46,877 bases of DNA from positions 1-46,877 of the forward strand of contig JBBIHP010000009.1 of assembly GCA_037446915.1 (NCBI GenBank), given 5' to 3'. Positions 16,008-24,283 of the stretch are shown one piece after another. This DNA comes from DSXH01 sp037446915. Its GTDB lineage: Bacteria; Bacteroidota; Ignavibacteria; Ignavibacteriales; Melioribacteraceae. The position numbers were made by a program, and so were the translations under genes. Each line of letters opens with the position of its first letter. The stretch's first letter is position 1. Below the pieces are notes generated by a model. That model saw nothing but the letters and a program-made list of their open reading frames with translations. It had not been told where the DNA came from and searched no databases.

Positions 16008-17360
16008 ATGAATAAAATAATTGGTTTTTTTAAAACAGGTGAAGATAGAGAACAACTTCAGGATAATAAGAAGGTTAATAATCTATTTAACAGATACCGA
16101 TGGCAAATAATGACAGCAATAACATTGGGATATGCAATTGCTTATACATGCCGACTCGCATTATCAGTTGTAAAGAAGCCGTTGATAGATGAGGGAATTT
16201 TTAATGCTCAGGAATTAGGCATAATAAGCTCTGCAATTTTCTATACATACGGATTTGGAAAGTTGACCAATGGATTCTTAGCTGACCATGCTAATATGAA
16301 AAGATTCTTTGCTTTTGGAGTTCTTGTATCAGCAATTATAAATATAACTATGGGACTTTCAACATTTCTAGTACTCTGGATAATTTTATGGGGGTTGAAC
16401 GGATGGTTCCAGGGATTTGGTGCGCCAGCTGGAATGGTATCGATGGCAAACTGGTTTAGTAATAAAGAGCGTGGTAGAAGATACGGAATTTGGAGTATTG
16501 CTCACCCTATTGGCGAAGGATTAACTTACATTGGTATTGCTGCTCTTGTTACCTGGTTTGGATGGCGTGCAGGATTCTTTGGACCCGGCTTTATATGTAT
16601 TCTGGTTGCTTTTGGAATTTATTTGTTGATGCAAGATCGACCCAGAACATTAGGATTACCAACTGTGGCAGAGTGGCGGAATGACTTTGGTGCAAAAGTA
16701 ATTGATCCGAAAGATAAATCAATTAGCATTTGGGATTTGCAAAAATCGATATTAAAATTTCCATCGATATGGATTCTTGCTTTTGCAAGTGGCACAATGT
16801 ATGTAACAAGATATGCAATGGTTAACTGGGGAATATTATTTTTACAGGAAGAAAAAGGATTTTCATTAGTTGAAGCGGGAAGTTATTTAGGAATTAATAC
16901 TATAGCTGGAATAGTAGGATGTTTAACATACGGTTATGTCTCAGATAAATTATTTAACGCACGGCGCCCACCTGTAACTTTAATATTTGGTTTGCTTGAA
17001 GTAACATCCTTGGTATTAATATTCTTAACCCCAATTACCGATCCAACCTTACTCTCATTCTCATTTTTACTCTACGGATTTTCGATTAGTGGGTTAATTA
17101 CATCATTAGGCGGATTATTTGCAACAGACATCGCTCCAAAGAAAGCTGCCGGTGCCGCAATGGGATTTATTGGTGTATTCAGTTACCTGGGAGCTGCAAC
17201 CCAAGATTTGATCAGCGGTTATTTAATTGATAATGGAACAACAATTATTAACGGAGTACGGCATTACGATTTTTCTACTGTTACAATATTCTGGGTAGGT
17301 GCTTCAATTATATCATTAATTCTTGCAACTTCACTCTGGAAAGTTAAAGTGAGTGATTAA
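16008..17360 (+). CDS. Organophosphate:phosphate antiporter family transporter (GlpT/UhpC-like MFS)
   Basis: A 450-residue inner-membrane protein with about twelve hydrophobic helices. The segment around the first helix (RYRWQIMTAITLGYAIAYTCR) and the loop GKLTNGFLADHANMKRFF are characteristic of the OPA family, whose known members swap glycerol-3-phosphate or hexose-6-phosphate for inorganic phosphate. GGAG at 15999-16002 lies five bases before the ATG at 16008; an upstream in-frame TTG (15981) is less likely. Placed between a zinc dehydrogenase and a PfkB kinase and upstream of phytase, it may import an inositol monophosphate released from phytate in exchange for phosphate. That cargo is inferred; glycerol-3-phosphate remains possible. 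UhpC-like sensors share this fold, but no two-component genes are adjacent. Confidence 0.75.
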   Translation: MNKIIGFFKTGEDREQLQDNKKVNNLFNRYRWQIMTAITLGYAIAYTCRLALSVVKKPLIDEGIFNAQELGIISSAIFYTYGFGKLTNGFLADHANMKRFFAFGVLVSAIINITMGLSTFLVLWIILWGLNGWFQGFGAPAGMVSMANWFSNKERGRRYGIWSIAHPIGEGLTYIGIAALVTWFGWRAGFFGPGFICILVAFGIYLLMQDRPRTLGLPTVAEWRNDFGAKVIDPKDKSISIWDLQKSILKFPSIWILAFASGTMYVTRYAMVNWGILFLQEEKGFSLVEAGSYLGINTIAGIVGCLTYGYVSDKLFNARRPPVTLIFGLLEVTSLVLIFLTPITDPTLLSFSFLLYGFSISGLITSLGGLFATDIAPKKAAGAAMGFIGVFSYLGAATQDLISGYLIDNGTTIINGVRHYDFSTVTIFWVGASIISLILATSLWKVKVSD

Positions 17361-17372
17361 TAAGGAGTTTAA

Positions 17373-18281
17373 ATGACATCACAATCAAAAAAATACGACA
17401 TTATAATTTTTGGCAACTATACAAAAGATACAATAATTACAACATCCGGTACCAGATATCTTGATGGAGGCGGCTTCAATTATGGTGCGCATGCAGCCAA
17501 GATGCTTGGGTTAAATGTTGCTGCAGTTACAAGATTAAATAAGGAAGATAATAGAGTAGTTCAAAAACTTCAGAGTATAGGTGTTGACGTATATCCGTTT
17601 TATTCTCATTCATCTACACATATGGTTCTGGAATATCCTACATCGGATCCAGATGAAAGAATTTTAAGAAGTCCGGCATCTGCAGGTTCATTTACTCCCG
17701 ATCAGTTTTACGATCTGGAAGCAGAAGCATTTTTGATAAATGGTTCTATAAGAGGTGAAATTCCGTTTGAAGTTGTTGAATATCTAAAAACAAAAAACGC
17801 TTTATTAGTTGCAGATCTACAAGGATTTATTAGAATTGTCTCGAATGATAATATTCTCATTCATGCGCCATGGCCTGAAAAAGAAAAATATCTTTCGCTT
17901 GTTGATGTTCTTAAAACAGATTCTGTGGAAGCAGAATCTTTAACCGGTGAAAAAAATATTCGAAAAGCTGCGGAAATATTAACCGGCATGGGGCCAAAAG
18001 AAATTGTATTAACTCACCGTGACGGAATCCTGGTTCTCGCAAATGGAGAATTTTATGAAGCTAAATTTCATAATAAGAGTTTAATTGGACGGAGCGGAAG
18101 AGGTGATACCTGCATAGCTTCATATATGGCTAAAAGACTTACAGAGCCACCGGAAATTGCAATAATTTGGTCCGCTGCTGTTACAAGTTTGAAGATGGAA
18201 AGAGAAGGACCGTTTTTAAGAACTGTTCCTGAAGTTGAAGCTTTTATTCAGCTTGAATACAACAGGGGAATGGAATTCTAA
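17373..18281 (+). CDS. PfkB-family kinase, possibly a myo-inositol kinase
   Basis: A 302-residue ribokinase/PfkB-type kinase. The N-terminal GGGFNYGAHAAKMLG is the substrate-side glycine motif, and IGRSGRGDTCIASYM carries the anion hole and catalytic base Asp245. AGGAG stands before the ATG, 12 bases after the transporter. PfkB enzymes phosphorylate sugars, nucleosides, 2-keto-3-deoxygluconate or, in plants and Thermococcus, myo-inositol (giving inositol 3-phosphate). Beside phytase and inositol genes, an inositol kinase or a kinase for an inositol-derived keto-acid are the best guesses. KDG kinase is an alternative, since KDG would be the pathway end product. The sequence gives the family with certainty but not the substrate. 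Confidence 0.75.
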   Translation: MTSQSKKYDIIIFGNYTKDTIITTSGTRYLDGGGFNYGAHAAKMLGLNVAAVTRLNKEDNRVVQKLQSIGVDVYPFYSHSSTHMVLEYPTSDPDERILRSPASAGSFTPDQFYDLEAEAFLINGSIRGEIPFEVVEYLKTKNALLVADLQGFIRIVSNDNILIHAPWPEKEKYLSLVDVLKTDSVEAESLTGEKNIRKAAEILTGMGPKEIVLTHRDGILVLANGEFYEAKFHNKSLIGRSGRGDTCIASYMAKRLTEPPEIAIIWSAAVTSLKMEREGPFLRTVPEVEAFIQLEYNRGMEF

Positions 18282-18382
18282 TAACAATTTATCAACAATA
18301 ACGATGTATAACTATAATTATTTAAAAAGATACAGACGATTGATTTTTTTTAGCGTGTGTATTTATAAAATTAGGAGGTAGT

Positions 18383-19366
18383 ATGAATTTAGAAAAAATA
18401 AAAAAAATATATCTCACACAATTGTTTTTCATACTTCTAATCCTTCCTTATTCAATAATTTTTAGTCAAAACGAAAATGTTGTACCTGTCGATGCAAAAA
18501 GCCTGACTGATCTTAGTAAGAATTTTACATTTTTGATTGCGAGCGATTTAGGACGGAACGGTTATTATGATCAAAAGCCGATTGCAGAAATGATGGGTGA
18601 GGTTACGTTAATTGCTAAACCCAAATTTGTAGCTGCTGTAGGAGATATACATCATTTTATGGGAGTAAGATCAGTTCAAGATCCATTGTGGTTAACAAAT
18701 TTTGAATGGATTTATAAGCATCCTTCATTAATGATTCCCTGGTATCCCGTACTTGGAAATCACGAATACGAAGGATCTACTCAAGCCGTCCTTGATTATA
18801 AAAACATTAGCAGAAGATGGGAAATGTATTCACGATATTATGCAAAAACCTTAACGGTTTCTAATAAAGTTGAAGTACTGATACTATTTATTGATACGTC
18901 TCCGTTAATAGATAAATATCGTAAGGATCCAGTTAAATATAAAGATGCCGGTATTCAATCTATGGATCACCAGTTGGCTTGGATTGATTCAACTCTTAGA
19001 GTTTCAAAAGCAAAGTGGAAAATTGTTGTGGGACATCATCCAATTTTTTCAGGTACAACAAAATCCGATGATGAAAGGGAAAATCTTCAAAAACGACTCA
19101 AACCTATTCTCGATAAAAATAATGTTGATATAACAGTTGCAGGTCATATCCATAATTTTCAACATATCAGGGTCCCCGGTTCCAATATCGATTATTTTGT
19201 AAATAGTTCTGCTTCTGCTTCCAGAGATGTTGTGGATTTAGAAGGAGTGGTTTTTAAAAGTCCGGAAACCGGCTTCTCTCTTTGTTCTGTAAATGAAAAT
19301 GAATTGATATATACAATGTTGAATAAAGAAGGCAAAATTATATATCAATACAAACGAAAAAAATAA
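18383..19366 (+). CDS. Secreted purple-acid-phosphatase-like metallophosphoesterase
   Basis: A 327-residue calcineurin-like phosphoesterase with a signal peptide (hydrophobic 10-27, ending SIIFSQ). The metal-binding blocks appear in order: SDLG with Asp55, VGDIHH (86-91), GNHE (125-128), VGHHP (near 220) and AGHIHNFQH (near 253). The spacing is that of tartrate-resistant (purple) acid phosphatases, which hydrolyse phosphomonoesters in the periplasm or outside the cell. AGGAGG lies upstream of the ATG. Beside a beta-propeller phytase, it may complete removal of phosphates from the lower inositol phosphates that the phytase leaves; some plant purple acid phosphatases are themselves phytases. 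The PfkB gene is 101 bases upstream and the TonB receptor 251 bases downstream. Confidence 0.8.
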   Translation: MNLEKIKKIYLTQLFFILLILPYSIIFSQNENVVPVDAKSLTDLSKNFTFLIASDLGRNGYYDQKPIAEMMGEVTLIAKPKFVAAVGDIHHFMGVRSVQDPLWLTNFEWIYKHPSLMIPWYPVLGNHEYEGSTQAVLDYKNISRRWEMYSRYYAKTLTVSNKVEVLILFIDTSPLIDKYRKDPVKYKDAGIQSMDHQLAWIDSTLRVSKAKWKIVVGHHPIFSGTTKSDDERENLQKRLKPILDKNNVDITVAGHIHNFQHIRVPGSNIDYFVNSSASASRDVVDLEGVVFKSPETGFSLCSVNENELIYTMLNKEGKIIYQYKRKK

Positions 19367-19542
19367 TCAATAGGCAATTAATGAGTTACCGGAGAGAAAA
19401 TAATTTATAATATCAGAATAAATTCTTAACAATTGTTTAACAAAGTGGAATATATGATCTCTGTATTTTACAAAAAATTTTTTTTGGTAATAATGTCCAT
19501 TAAATAAACCAAATTCTAAATAAATAATAAGAAACTATAAAA

Positions 19543-19621
19543 TGTACATAAGTACAAGGAGGTGAAAGAAAATTCTTTTTTCCAAAAACAACTAATAAAC
19601 TTAATAACAATCAGGAGATGA
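19543..19621 (+). promoter_or_regulatory. Leader of the TonB receptor with hairpin and an orphan Shine-Dalgarno
   Basis: The 251-base gap before the TonB receptor contains a dyad TGTAC-ATAA-GTACA (19543-19556), directly followed by a near-perfect Shine-Dalgarno AAGGAGGTGA (19556-19565). No ATG, GTG or TTG lies at the right distance after it; the next candidate is the rare ATT at 19573. A 19-codon frame from GTG 19562 to TGA 19619 exists, but its GTG is inside the Shine-Dalgarno. The receptor uses its own AGGAG at 19613. The element may be a ribosome standby site, a leader-peptide relic or regulatory RNA. Confidence 0.35.
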
Positions 19622-19623
19622 AA

Positions 19624-22431
19624 ATGGCAAACAATTTTTCGAACAATTTACGGAGAATAGCCCATTTAATTCTTAGTAGTATTGTGTTAGTTACAGTATT
19701 ATTTCTACCGAACACAATTTCGGCACAGAAAAATGGACAGATTACCGGACGAGTTTTTGACTCAGCCACAAAGGAATACCTACCTGGGGCAAATGTTATG
19801 CTTAAAGGCACATCGTATGGAACTGCGACTGACAGAAGCGGCGAGTTTCGAATATTAAATATTTCACCAGGAAACTATGAATTGGTTGTTAGTTATATTG
19901 GATATGAATCTAAATCAGTTGAATTAGTAATTGGCACTCAGGGGTTTACAGTAAAAGAGGATATAGGGTTAAAGGCAAGTGATTTTAAAATGAAGGAAAT
20001 TGAGATTTCTGGATTGCTTCAAGGACAAACTAAAGCGATTAATACTCAAAAAACCTCAGAAAAAATAATCAGCGTGGTCTCAAATGAACAGATCGAAAAA
20101 TTTCCTGATATAAACGCTGCTGAAGTTTTACAACGTTTACCTGGTGTTAACATTACTCGTGATCAAGGAGAAGGAAGATATGTTCAAATTAGAGGGACTG
20201 AGCCGAGACTGAACTTAATTAAAATTAATGGTGAAGTTCTTCCTTCGCCCGAAGCAAAAATAAGACAGGTTCAGATGGATATTATTCCTTCTGATCAATT
20301 AGCCGCTTTAGAAGTAACAAAAGCAATAACTCCTGATATGGATGGAAATTCTATTGGTGGCTCGGTAAATATGATTACAAAAAGTGCATTTGATAAGGAA
20401 AAAACAGATCTTCATCTTACTCTGGGGAGTGGGTATATAAATCTAACAGGGAAATATATTAAGCAAGGATCATTAAATTTTTCTACACTCTTTGGAGATA
20501 ATAAGTGGGGATTAAATTTATCTGCATCTTATCATAACGCTGATAGAGCATCTCAAAATAATCAAATGGTATGGAACCAAAACGTAAAGCTAGTAAACGG
20601 AACTACTATTCCTTGGGCACTTGGAGATCTTCAGTTGAGAGATTATGTACTAAACCGAATGAGATTAGGGTTTACAGGCGCAGTTGACTTTAGACCCGAT
20701 GCAGATAATAAATATTCCTTGAAAGCAATTTATAACAGATTTGATGATGATGAATATAGACATAGAATGCGAGTTAGGCCAAGTAGCGGTACTTATAATT
20801 CTACCACAAGTCTTAACAGTACACGCTATGAATATCATTTAAGAGATAGAAGACAGGAACAGACTCTCTATTCACTTAACTTTACGGGTGAAAATCGCTT
20901 TGGTAATTTAACATTAGATTATTCCGCTGCTTATAGTTATTCAGAAGAATTAGAGGGCAAATATCTTGCAACTAATTTTAGATTAGACAGAACATTTGCT
21001 ACAACGCTCAACTTATCGGACCCTAATATTCCTTTGTGGAATCAGACTGCAACACCGGGTTATGAATTTGATCCTTCAAAATACTATATCGATGGAATGG
21101 AATGGAGAAAAGGAAGTACAAATAACAAAGATCTTACACTTTCTAGTAATATCAAATTTCCCTATTCAATTTCAGAGTATCAAGGGAATTTCAAAGCTGG
21201 CGCTAAAGTGTCTATTAGAAATAAAAATAGAACACCATGGATTTGGTCATATGTATTGCCATCCGCAACCGCGTCACGTGTTTATATGTCTCGATTCAGC
21301 AGCAATTATAAGCCCAGCTTAGACTATTTAGCGGGAAGTTACAATTGGATTATTCAACCAGGACCGCTAAAGATTTGGGATTTTTTCAATGCTGAAAGGG
21401 ACAAATCTTTAACTGGAACTCAAAATTTTCAAGAGAATGTTGCTGGAAGATACCATGCCTACGAGGATGTATATGCTATATATGCCATGTCTACTCTAAA
21501 CTTAGGCAAATTACTTATTCTAGCCGGGGTGAGGGATGAATTTACTCAACTAAATTACACAAGTTACGAACTTTTGGTTAAGTCTGGTGTTAATACTAGC
21601 AAAGAAGTAAAAACAGATAAGAATTACAATGATATCCTACCTATGGTACATTTGAATTATAAACCAGATGAAAATCTTAACCTAAGAGCTGCCTTTACAA
21701 CAGGTATTGCTCGACCGGACTTTTTTGATTTAGCACCATATAAAATTACTACTACTTCAGATTCCAGAATTTCTTTAGGAAATCCAGAATTAGTAGCTAC
21801 TAAAAGCACTAATTTAGATTTTATGGCTGAATATTATTTTTCTGGAATTGGGCTTGCAACGGCTGGTGTATTTTACAAGAGTTTGAATGATATTATTTAC
21901 ACAAGTACTTATAAAATTGTTGGTGGAGAATTTAATAACTTTGAGGTACTCCAAAATATTAATGGTGGTAAAGGAACAATTCTTGGATTCGAAGTTAGCT
22001 GGCAACAACAATTATCCTTTTTGCCTGGATTTTTAGATGGATTAGGTCTTTATTTTAATTATACGTATACGAAATCTACAGCGGAGTTTACCGGACGCGA
22101 TGGTTCTACATTACCCGGACAAGCTGGAAACGTTGCCAACTTTGCTTTAAGCTATCAGAAGTATGGGTTTACTGGGCAAGTATCTCTTAATTATCATTCC
22201 AAGTATATCTTTATAATTGGAAAGGATGCTGATAATGATATTTACTACAAGGAGCACTTGCAACTTGATATAAATGCAAACCAAGAAATTTATAAAGGGT
22301 TGAGTGTTTATTTGCAATTAATGAATCTTAATAATGCACCACTTCATTATTATCAAGGTGAAACTTCTCGCCCAACTCAGCGAGAGTTTTATTCCTGGTG
22401 GTTACAGTCAGGTATAAAGTTCTCATTGTAA
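19624..22431 (+). CDS. TonB-dependent outer-membrane receptor of the phytase locus
   Basis: A ~935-residue outer-membrane transporter. After a signal peptide (ending ISAQK) comes a CarboxypepD_reg-like domain (GRVFDSATKEYLPGANVML...GYESKSVELV), then a plug domain (FPDINAAEVLQRLPGVNITRD, VQIRGTEPRLN, GGSVNMITK), then a long beta-barrel ending in WLQSGIKFSL. Such receptors take up bulky substrates with energy from TonB/ExbBD. There is no SusD partner. It lies between an acid phosphatase and a beta-propeller phytase; phytases of this class are known to sit next to TonB-dependent receptor genes, so phytate, lower inositol phosphates or their metal complexes are likely cargo. ATG 19624 is preferred, six bases from AGGAG; ATG 19618 abuts that site. 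No iron-siderophore genes are near. Confidence 0.85.
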   Translation: MANNFSNNLRRIAHLILSSIVLVTVLFLPNTISAQKNGQITGRVFDSATKEYLPGANVMLKGTSYGTATDRSGEFRILNISPGNYELVVSYIGYESKSVELVIGTQGFTVKEDIGLKASDFKMKEIEISGLLQGQTKAINTQKTSEKIISVVSNEQIEKFPDINAAEVLQRLPGVNITRDQGEGRYVQIRGTEPRLNLIKINGEVLPSPEAKIRQVQMDIIPSDQLAALEVTKAITPDMDGNSIGGSVNMITKSAFDKEKTDLHLTLGSGYINLTGKYIKQGSLNFSTLFGDNKWGLNLSASYHNADRASQNNQMVWNQNVKLVNGTTIPWALGDLQLRDYVLNRMRLGFTGAVDFRPDADNKYSLKAIYNRFDDDEYRHRMRVRPSSGTYNSTTSLNSTRYEYHLRDRRQEQTLYSLNFTGENRFGNLTLDYSAAYSYSEELEGKYLATNFRLDRTFATTLNLSDPNIPLWNQTATPGYEFDPSKYYIDGMEWRKGSTNNKDLTLSSNIKFPYSISEYQGNFKAGAKVSIRNKNRTPWIWSYVLPSATASRVYMSRFSSNYKPSLDYLAGSYNWIIQPGPLKIWDFFNAERDKSLTGTQNFQENVAGRYHAYEDVYAIYAMSTLNLGKLLILAGVRDEFTQLNYTSYELLVKSGVNTSKEVKTDKNYNDILPMVHLNYKPDENLNLRAAFTTGIARPDFFDLAPYKITTTSDSRISLGNPELVATKSTNLDFMAEYYFSGIGLATAGVFYKSLNDIIYTSTYKIVGGEFNNFEVLQNINGGKGTILGFEVSWQQQLSFLPGFLDGLGLYFNYTYTKSTAEFTGRDGSTLPGQAGNVANFALSYQKYGFTGQVSLNYHSKYIFIIGKDADNDIYYKEHLQLDINANQEIYKGLSVYLQLMNLNNAPLHYYQGETSRPTQREFYSWWLQSGIKFSL

Positions 22432-22447
22432 TATCTCATTTGTTTAG

Positions 22448-22484
22448 AAACTTGATCACGGCTTAACGAGCGGTGGTCAAGTTT
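22448..22484 (+). terminator. Intercistronic hairpin between TonB receptor and phytase
   Basis: AAACTTGATCAC (22448-22459) pairs with GTGGTCAAGTTT (22473-22484) through 12 base pairs with one G-U, around a 13-base loop. The following bases are T-rich but interrupted (AATTATATGTTTT). It could be a leaky terminator or an RNA-stabilising hairpin that lowers phytase relative to receptor output. Phytase keeps its own ribosome site 50 bases further on. Confidence 0.5.
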
Positions 22485-22543
22485 AATTATATGTTTTATC
22501 ATTTTTGAATTTATTACAATTTATTTTATGAAGGAGATTAGTA

Positions 22544-23656
22544 ATGAAAAGAAACTCTTTAGTAATAATTCCTGGTTTAGTCTTTTTAATTGTTTTAGTT
22601 TTATTTAATCGATGTAAGAATGAATCTGTGGAAAATTCCTATAATAACTGTGTAGTAAAACCGGTAGTTGTTACAGATACAGTTAAACATGATACAGACG
22701 ATCCGGCAATATGGATAAATCCTAATGACCTTTCAAAAAGTTTAATAATCGGAACCGACAAAGACTCTGATGGTGCACTTTATGTGTTTGATTTAAGTGG
22801 AAAAGCAATAGAAGAAAAAACGGTCAGAAATCTTAAACGCCCTAATAATGTAGATGTTGAATATGGATTAATCCTGAATGGTAAACCGGTTGATATTGCA
22901 GTTGCTACCGAGAGGGAGTCAAATAAAATTCGTATCTACAGTCTTCCTGATATGAAAGAAATTGATAACGGTGGTATTGAGGTATTTGTAGGGGAAAAAG
23001 AAAGAGATCCGATGGGAGTTTCTCTTTATAAGAGAAATTCCGATGGAGCCATTTATGCAATTGTTAGTAGAAAGAGTGGTCCACTTGTTGGGTATCTCTG
23101 GCAATATCTACTTAAAGATGACGGTACGGGAAAAGTAACCGGGACAAAAGTTCGCTCATTCGGAAACTATAGTGGTAAAAAAGAAATTGAATCAATTGCA
23201 GTGGACGATAAATTGGGATATGTCTACTTTAGCGATGAACAATTTGGAATACGAAAGTATTTTGCAGATCCCGAAGTAAAAGATGCTAATAAAGAGCTCG
23301 GAATAATATATACAACCGACTTTCTTGAGGATAATGAAGGGATTTCGATTTATGAAGTTGATGATAAAACCGGTTATATACTGGTTTCCGACCAGAAAGC
23401 CAATCGTTTCCGGATTTATACTAGAGAGGGAACTCCTGCAGATCCAGAAGAAGAATTAGCTGCTAATCCACATAATCATAAACTGGTTAAAGTGGTTAAT
23501 GTAATGACTAACAATAGTGATGGTTCTGAAGTAGTTAATATTAAACTCAACGATAAGTTCCCGGGAGGATTATTTGTTGCTATGTCTGATAATAAAACTT
23601 TCCAGTTTTATTCCTGGGCAGATATTGCCGGAAAAGACTTATTACATGCAAAATAA
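22544..23656 (+). CDS. Beta-propeller phytase (3-phytase)
   Basis: A 370-residue secreted or lipid-anchored phytase that removes phosphates from myo-inositol hexakisphosphate, normally calcium-dependent. The six-bladed propeller signatures are present: DDPAIWINP (56-64), LIIGTDKDSDGALYVFDLSGK, RPNNVDVEYG, SIAVDDKLGYVYFSDEQFGIRKY, NEGISIYEV, GYILVSDQKANRFRIY and GGLFVAMSDNKTFQFYSW. The N-terminus has a hydrophobic segment followed by FNRC at 21-24; if that cysteine is lipidated, the preceding Arg is unusual. AAGGAG stands upstream of the ATG. The neighbours (TonB receptor, acid phosphatase, inositol catabolism) indicate phytate use for phosphate and for carbon. Family assignment is strong; only the enzyme's exact regiospecificity is unknown. 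Confidence 0.9.
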   Translation: MKRNSLVIIPGLVFLIVLVLFNRCKNESVENSYNNCVVKPVVVTDTVKHDTDDPAIWINPNDLSKSLIIGTDKDSDGALYVFDLSGKAIEEKTVRNLKRPNNVDVEYGLILNGKPVDIAVATERESNKIRIYSLPDMKEIDNGGIEVFVGEKERDPMGVSLYKRNSDGAIYAIVSRKSGPLVGYLWQYLLKDDGTGKVTGTKVRSFGNYSGKKEIESIAVDDKLGYVYFSDEQFGIRKYFADPEVKDANKELGIIYTTDFLEDNEGISIYEVDDKTGYILVSDQKANRFRIYTREGTPADPEEELAANPHNHKLVKVVNVMTNNSDGSEVVNIKLNDKFPGGLFVAMSDNKTFQFYSWADIAGKDLLHAK

Positions 23657-23750
23657 AGAATTGTTAGTGGATATTATTTACTGCTTGGTAAAATAAATTT
23701 TAGAAACTACCGCTTGTTGAGAGTAATTCATTTTTAATGAGGATCAAATA

Positions 23751-24032
23751 ATGTATTTAACAATCATTGCTAAATTCAAATTAAACAAGGACTCTACTGA
23801 ATATGTCAGGAGTGAACTGCTCAAAATGGTTGAACCGACTTATAAAGAAAAAGGTTATATCGATTACATATTTTATCAGGATAAAGATGATCCAACAATA
23901 CTTTTTGTATATGAAAATTGGGAAAGTAAAGAGGATCTTGATGCTCATATGAATTCAGAGCATTTTAAAAATTGTTTTGAGAAAATTGTAGGGTTGTATG
24001 AAATTGAAGTACATCATTTAACAAAACTTTAG
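23751..24032 (+). CDS. ABM-domain protein (putative quinol monooxygenase, YgiN-like)
   Basis: A 93-residue antibiotic biosynthesis monooxygenase (ABM) domain protein, a small dimeric ferredoxin-like fold. The usual pattern is visible: LTIIAKFKLN at the start, LLKMVEPTYKEKGYIDYIFYQDKDDPTILFVYENWESKEDLDAHMNSEHF in the middle, and a His near the end (HHLTKL). Members include quinol monooxygenase YgiN and several stress or sugar-linked proteins without known reaction. It is the last gene before the terminator at 24135 and follows phytase by 94 bases. No signal peptide is present, so it acts in the cytoplasm. Its role in inositol or phytate use is unknown. Confidence 0.75.
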   Translation: MYLTIIAKFKLNKDSTEYVRSELLKMVEPTYKEKGYIDYIFYQDKDDPTILFVYENWESKEDLDAHMNSEHFKNCFEKIVGLYEIEVHHLTKL

Positions 24033-24134
24033 GAAATCTTTGTTTGCGACTGACTATTTTTATGTTTTTATGTCTAAAACAACATAAAATTGTGTAATTA
24101 AATTATCTGTCTATAAAATCTTACTTGCACATTC

Positions 24135-24161
24135 AAGCCCGAAGTAATTCGGGCTTTTTTT
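24135..24161 (+). terminator. Rho-independent terminator of the phytase run
   Basis: AAGCCCGAA (24135-24143), loop GTAA, TTCGGGCTT (24148-24156), then a run of seven T (24155-24161). This is a textbook terminator with a perfect 9-bp stem and marks the end of the run that starts at 14818. Confidence 0.93.
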
Positions 24162-24283
24162 CTTCCACTAACTAATATTCTTTTATTGTTCTATGTAAAA
24201 TTAATAACTCCATTTCATGGATTAAGAACTTTTTACTTATTCTTTCATTTCTTAAATTCATTTTCAAAAAATCGGGTGATAAA

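Noticed and set aside
19428..19437. AACAATTGTT palindrome upstream of the TonB receptor
   Set aside because: A 10-base AT-rich palindrome is expected by chance at this composition and no promoter geometry supports it.
19624..22431. Siderophore receptor for iron uptake
   Set aside because: No siderophore, haem or iron-reductase genes are near and the gene sits between phosphatase and phytase; iron-phytate import cannot be excluded but a siderophore role has no support.
24107..24118. CTGTCTATAAAA, 10 of 12 match to the AraR-like operator
   Set aside because: It lies after the last gene of the run and before the terminator, with no promoter beside it; a chance match is likely in AT-rich DNA.
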